Part shown: positions 17,269 to 20,486 of the stretch, piece after piece | Position numbering within the stretch: the stretch's first letter is position 1 | How the letters are laid out: each line of letters begins with the position of its first letter | NCBI GenBank assembly: GCA_001579985.1 | Contig: LRSR01003999.1 | Coordinates: 1 to 20,486 of the forward strand | DNA length: 20,486 nucleotides | Reading direction: 5' to 3' | From: Hypsibius dujardini | Taxonomy: Eukaryota > Tardigrada > Eutardigrada > Parachela > Hypsibiidae | Program-made: the position numbers and the translations under genes | Notes under the pieces: model-generated | What the model was told of the DNA's origin: nothing | Seen by the model: the letters and a program-made list of their open reading frames with translations, nothing else | Databases searched by the model: none

Positions 17269-17858
17269 GGGTTTGGATCAGAAAAATTGAAATTTCGGAA
17301 ACGTTGCTAATCAATCAATCAATCAATCAATCAGGCACCGGGCTTAAATGGCATGCGTACTAACTTGCGGTGTGTGTTGAAAAAGAAATTCTGGGCTACG
17401 AAATTAAAACTAATTCTAGCCAACGACCAGACCAATAAAATCCAACTGAAAATGAAGTAAACAAGCAATCAAGAGCGGAATGAAAAAAATTCAACTCAAT
17501 AGGAAGATGTTTTGATTCACTTTTGGCAAAATGTCAGCTGTTGTGAGGTTGTTGTGTGGAGGCACAACAGCGCCGCCTGGCGGTACGGCACTTAACCGGG
17601 CAGGGAAAGTGCCAAATGAACCCTAGTCATATCAACCATCCAAGTTAGGTATTTTACCTAATTAAGCCAACGTTTGCCTGACCCAGCACTGCTCTTGTAC
17701 CTAAAACACCCGGCAACCAGAGGGTTAAGTAAAATAACAGTAAAACAAACAATGACCGGATTTTCCACCACACAAAATACGTTTTAAAATCTGTTTAATC
17801 CAGGAGCAAGAAAAGAGCTCACGACTTAAGTGAATTCTTCACTGTTTGTTTTTTGCAG
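17269..17858. other. Non-coding, probable intron, with small palindromes
   Basis: This stretch includes a CAAT tract (17309-17333) and GCGCCGCCTGGCGG at 17570-17583, which resembles a CTCF-type site. It also holds a GGCACTT/AAGTGCC inverted pair (17587-17613) and TTAGGTA/TACCTAA around TTT near 17645-17661. No coding frame is convincing. The last bases form a strong acceptor (GTTTGTTTTTTGCAG, ending 17858) for the small exon that follows. Confidence 0.45.
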
Positions 17859-17890
17859 AAATGCTATCCCGAAGTGCAAATCAAGCCCTG
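17859..17890 (+). CDS. CENPX: CENP-X/MHF2-like protein, 32-nt internal exon
   Basis: This 32-base exon sits between a textbook acceptor (T-rich tract and TTGCAG) and a consensus GTAAGT donor. With one base from an earlier exon (a G would give Glu) it reads (E)MLSRSANQAL, phase 0 at the end. Joined to 18519 it gives QALAENSTTVEVSHVEKILPQL, which matches the C-terminal part of CENP-X in spacing and in residues such as Q-A-x-A-E, V-x-V and V/L-E-K-I/V-L-P-Q-L. CENP-X pairs with CENP-S in a histone-fold tetramer that acts at kinetochores and with FANCM in DNA repair. Earlier exons were not recognised in this window; the match is from memory of the family. Confidence 0.65.
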
Positions 17891-17980
17891 GTAAGTGTCG
17901 AAATAAAACCGCATCAGCTTTATGGCCGCATTAAAATGCCCGACACATTCTGGAAACTGGACGCGAAATCGGGAGTGGAT

Positions 17981-18200
17981 GCATCTACTCCCAAGTGCAT
18001 CTACTCCCAAGTGCATCTACTCCCAAGTGCATCTACTCCCAAGTGCATACACTCCCAAGTGCATCCACTCCCAAGTGCATCCACTCCCAAGTGCATCTAC
18101 TCCCAAGTGCATCTACTCCCAAGTGCATCTACTCCCAAGTGCATCTACTCCCAAGTGCATCCACTCCCAAGTGCATCCACTCCCAAGTGCATCCACTCCC
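17981..18200. repeat. 16-bp minisatellite, 14 units, inside an intron
   Basis: Fourteen units of GCATCTACTCCCAAGT differ only at the CTA / ACA / CCA position. The order of variants is T T T T A C C then T T T T C C C, so the array looks like a duplicated block of seven units (112 bp). Because 16 is not a multiple of 3 and no frame has a stop, all three + frames are open through it. This makes spurious repetitive reading frames. Confidence 0.9.
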
Positions 18201-18518
18201 GATTCAGCCGGAAGTGAAAGGGGCCGTGTGAACTGTGAACCGTGATTAGAGAACTCTCTAAAGCGGCAACGTGCTCCCGACTGCCAGTGGCAATGTCAGC
18301 ATGACACTCGGTTGTTTACGACCACACCAGTTGGCACTTTATGGCATCGTCTCCCCCCATAAATCAATTTTGCAAATGTGTTGTTTTTTGTTAATGTAAG
18401 CAAACATATTATCCAGCCAGCCGACAGTTCAGGACATACGCACACACACGCACGCACGCACCGCTCGAACGCTCTTACTGCTGCTGGTTCCCGAATAGAT
18501 CTTTGTTTATGTTGGCAG
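18201..18518. other. Remainder of the CENP-X-like intron
   Basis: This holds short CA/CACG-rich repeats near 18437-18460 and no other gene. It ends in an acceptor, TTATGTTGGCAG, at 18518. Confidence 0.45.
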
Positions 18519-18605
18519 GCTGAAAACTCGACGACGGTGGAAGTCTCGCACGTGGAAAAAATTCTGCCCCAGCTGGTTCGTACTTACAGTGTGACAGCCA
18601 ATTGA
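18519..18605 (+). CDS. CENPX: CENP-X/MHF2-like protein, C-terminal exon
   Basis: After the acceptor at 18518 the frame reads AENSTTVEVSHVEKILPQL, then VRTYSVTAN and a TGA at 18603-18605. The segment VEKILPQL is the hallmark C-terminus of CENP-X, whose human form ends LEKVLPQLLLDF. The extra nine residues could be real, or CTG followed by GTTCGT (18576) could be a weak donor to a further short exon. The intron before it is 628 bp, ten times the Helitron introns, as expected of a host gene. Confidence 0.7.
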   Translation, partial: AENSTTVEVSHVEKILPQLVRTYSVTAN

Positions 18606-18679
18606 TTGTGGAGACATGCGTGTCTGTGACGTCAATCAGACCTTGGTGCTTTGCCTGTCTGTCTGTCTGCCTGTCTGCC

Positions 18680-18716
<37 letters not shown>

Positions 18717-18840
18717 GTCTGTCTGTATGTCTGGTCTGCCTGGAGAACTGTGCCTCCAGGACCTGTACAGTAGAGACTGCAGCAGCCAATTGATTGCGCG
18801 TGTGTGTATCCATTCGATGACGTCAAGCAGACCTTGACGG
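18595..18840. repeat. CTGT microsatellite flanked by a duplicated 50-bp segment with TGACGTCA
   Basis: A (CTGT)n run lies at about 18654-18732. On each side is a related segment: CAGCCAATTGATTG, then GTGT words, TGACGTCA and A-x-CAGACCTTG (18595-18645 and 18783-18834), offset by about 190 bp. The first copy begins within the last codons of the CENP-X-like frame. TGACGTCA (18627-18634 and 18818-18825) is a perfect CRE/ATF-type palindrome; function is not implied. Confidence 0.7.
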
Positions 18841-19198
18841 GTCTCTAATTTGTCGTGTGGTGGTGTTGGGGTGGGATCCTCTTTCAAGTCCTTACACATC
18901 CGTGTTTTAGATGTTGGATATTTGATACATGTCTGCGGATTCGGGCTGGATTGTGTGTTGCCAAGAGGAAAGACAACTCAAGGACGGGGAGATTTAATGG
19001 CTGACGGAGAATTTTCGCCCAACTCCTTCTAGGCATCCTGTTCAGACAGAGTACCCTCAGTTTTGTTGGAATCACGCTCGTGCAAGAAAATATGATCCTT
19101 CCCTATTACTACAGGATTGTGCAAGTAACGAGAATGTGGGATTCGTTTACTGAACATAAAAAGCAGTACGGGTTGCGTTCCTGCAGCGCAGCATACTT
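18841..19198. other. Intergenic spacer
   Basis: This lies between the two converging host genes. I see no coding frame with a recognisable motif and no strong repeat. Confidence 0.35.
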
Positions 19199-19299
19199 GT
19201 CGGTCTGTCTGTCGGTCTGTCTGTCTGTCTGTCTGCCTGTATTCTGTCTGTCTGTTTATCCATTCGTCTGTCTGTCTATCTATCCATCCATCCATCCGT

Positions 19300-19331
<32 letters not shown>

Positions 19332-19375
19332 TTGTCTGTCTATCTACTGTCTGTAACTGTTTGTTTGCCTGTCTG
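19199..19375. repeat. CTGT/CCAT compound microsatellite
   Basis: CTGT runs are interrupted by TATCCATCCATCCATCC and TTTG variants. Open frames on both strands here are translations of the repeat. Confidence 0.9.
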
Positions 19376-20044
19376 CCGCTAGCAGTTTCGAAACAAGACA
19401 TTCAGCCAAACGCTAAAACGTAATTTTTATACAAAGGCTTTCCGCGCTCTGAAAAAAACAATCTGGTACATATCCACAAAAGGAGAAAAAAACAAGTCGC
19501 CCGCTTATTACGTCCCCAAATACACTTGTCAGTACCACTGTCCCCGTCATCCGACTACCAGAACAAAATTTGTGTGAAATCTGGGAGCGAGAAGAGCTGA
19601 GAGTGAGAGAGAACAACAGATCAACAACGCAGACTGACAGTGCGCCCCCTTAATTGAAAATCCAAATTATCCAAATGCAAGAGAAGAAAGGGGAGACACC
19701 GGTCGAGCGCCGCCGCCGCTGTCTCAGCTGCAAAGAAGAATTTCACAGGAAAAAAATGAGATACCACACAAAGTCTCGCGAAGCGACTACGACTATAACC
19801 ACTCAAATCGAGACAAAAAGAAGACCCTGCTGCTGCTGGCTCTCCACGGAAGTGCGGATTTTTTGGTAAGGAAAAAAAATGAAACCTCTTTTGTTTCGCT
19901 GCACGCTGCTGCTCAAAGTGAGGGCCGGGAGAGAGAGAGAGGAGGAGGAGGAGTGAAGAGGAGGAGACCAATGAAAACTGAGATAATATAACAAAAAGGA
20001 TAAAAACTAAATGCCGTCCGTCCGTGGGCGGCGGTCGGCGTGCG
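19376..20044. other. Intergenic / 3' flank of the RWDD2-like gene
   Basis: Relative to the - strand gene this is downstream sequence and probably includes its 3' untranslated region. It holds a GA-rich stretch at about 19925-19970 and otherwise unremarkable DNA. Long - strand open frames here are biased (S, L, F-rich) and unsupported. No clear AATAAA was found on the - strand close to the stop codon. Confidence 0.35.
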
Positions 20045-20346
20045 TTAGCTGGCGACCGTTTGGTTCGCCGCTGACACCCCGAACAACAGAGGAATGACAT
20101 CGCCGCAAGAATGGTCGCGCAGGAAGCGAAAGACTTGCCCCATGTCGCGGGTGCCTTCCGCGTTCATGCCTGTCATCTCGACAAATTTGGGGAACTTTTG
20201 GTGCTGAAGAAGACCAACACCGTCCGCGGTGGGGGAGTCCGTGACGTTCTCCTGGTGCTTCAGTGAGATGCGCTGCCATGTCAGTCGGCGGATTTGGTCC
20301 CAGAAGGCACGTGTGTCCTGGCGCGAGCCCTCTACGCAAATGACGC
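20045..20346 (-). CDS. RWD domain-containing protein 2-like, terminal exon
   Basis: Read on the - strand from an acceptor (TTTTCTCCAATCCAG, AG at 20348-20347), the frame gives GVICVEGSRQDTRAFW, DQIRRLTWQRISLKHQEN, FVEMTGMNAEGTRDMGQVF and SCGDVIPLLFGV, and ends at a TAA (20047-20045). This is the C-terminal domain (DUF1115 / Prp3 C-terminal type) of RWDD2A/RWDD2B proteins, whose pattern is P-G-V-I-C-V-E-G, W-x-R-I, H-x-D-M/F-G-Q, G-C-G-D-V, F-F-G-V. The exon starts in phase 1, which fits a Gly codon split by the intron. The N-terminal RWD domain must lie in exons past the window's right edge. The molecular role of RWDD2 proteins is not well known. Confidence 0.8.
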
Positions 20347-20486
20347 CTGGATTGGAGAAAACATTCGCGTCAGACATCTGATCTGCTGTCCAGTCTACCT
20401 GTCTGCCTGTCTGTCTGTTTACCTCTTTGTCTGTGTGTCTGTCTATCTGTCTGCTTATGTATCTATCGATTTTCTTGCATGTCTGT
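20347..20486. repeat. Intron of the RWDD2-like gene with a CTGT microsatellite
   Basis: Upstream of the terminal exon on the - strand, bases 20393-20486 are a degenerate CTGT tract that runs to the window end. Confidence 0.75.

Noticed and set aside
17981-18200. CRISPR-like array or repeat protein
   Set aside because: Units are directly adjacent with no spacers, and the 16-bp period shifts frame at every unit. It is a minisatellite inside an intron.
19621-20100. 159-codon - strand open frame
   Set aside because: It overlaps the end of the RWDD2-like exon in another frame, has S/L/F-rich biased composition, and shows no recognisable domain.

Overview
This is eukaryotic nuclear DNA, most likely from an invertebrate animal. 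The evidence is spliced genes with GT-AG introns, two fragments of conserved single-copy eukaryotic genes (a CENP-X/MHF2-like gene on the + strand and an RWDD2-like RWD protein on the - strand), a very large intron-containing Helitron transposon gene, and abundant GATT, CTGT and minisatellite repeats. The species cannot be read from the sequence, and the animal assignment is an inference.

Layout. Bases 1-2590 are mostly GATT-biased low-complexity DNA holding two copies of a GC-rich hairpin repeat (about 1170-1375 and 2153-2363), followed by a structured repeat (about 2400-2580). A tRNA-like sequence lies at 2776-2940. From 3085 to 4605 is an array of long nested palindromes with a period of about 456-520 bp, flanked by CTGT-rich sequence. 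From 4975 to 5245, and again at 6711-6746, are five copies of a small hairpin with an invariant core and flanking stems that differ between copies but stay complementary. They bracket an exon-like reading frame resembling an SGNH hydrolase (5862-6665).

The main object is a Helitron (rolling-circle transposon) gene from about 7980 to 16637 on the + strand. By following reading frames and splice sites I rebuilt twelve exons separated by eleven very short introns (54-68 bp), giving about 2,580 residues if translation starts at 8235. Domain order is: OTU-type cysteine protease, three Myb/SANT-like DNA-binding modules, a CxxC cysteine-rich region, Helitron Rep nuclease (HUH plus two tyrosines), PIF1-type helicase, a second OTU protease, then a basic and an acidic tail. 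Only one apparent lesion is seen, an undetermined base at 11313 next to a one-base frame offset. A structured repeat shared with 2400-2580 lies just beyond the gene and may mark the element's 3' region. A 260-bp foldback follows at once.

From 17859 the host reappears: two C-terminal exons of a CENP-X-like gene (17859-17890 and 18519-18605), whose intron carries a 14-unit, 16-bp minisatellite. Converging on it from the other strand is the terminal exon of an RWDD2-like gene (20045-20346). No upstream CENP-X exon was recognised in the window, so the Helitron and the repeats probably lie in, or just upstream of, that gene; this is inference.
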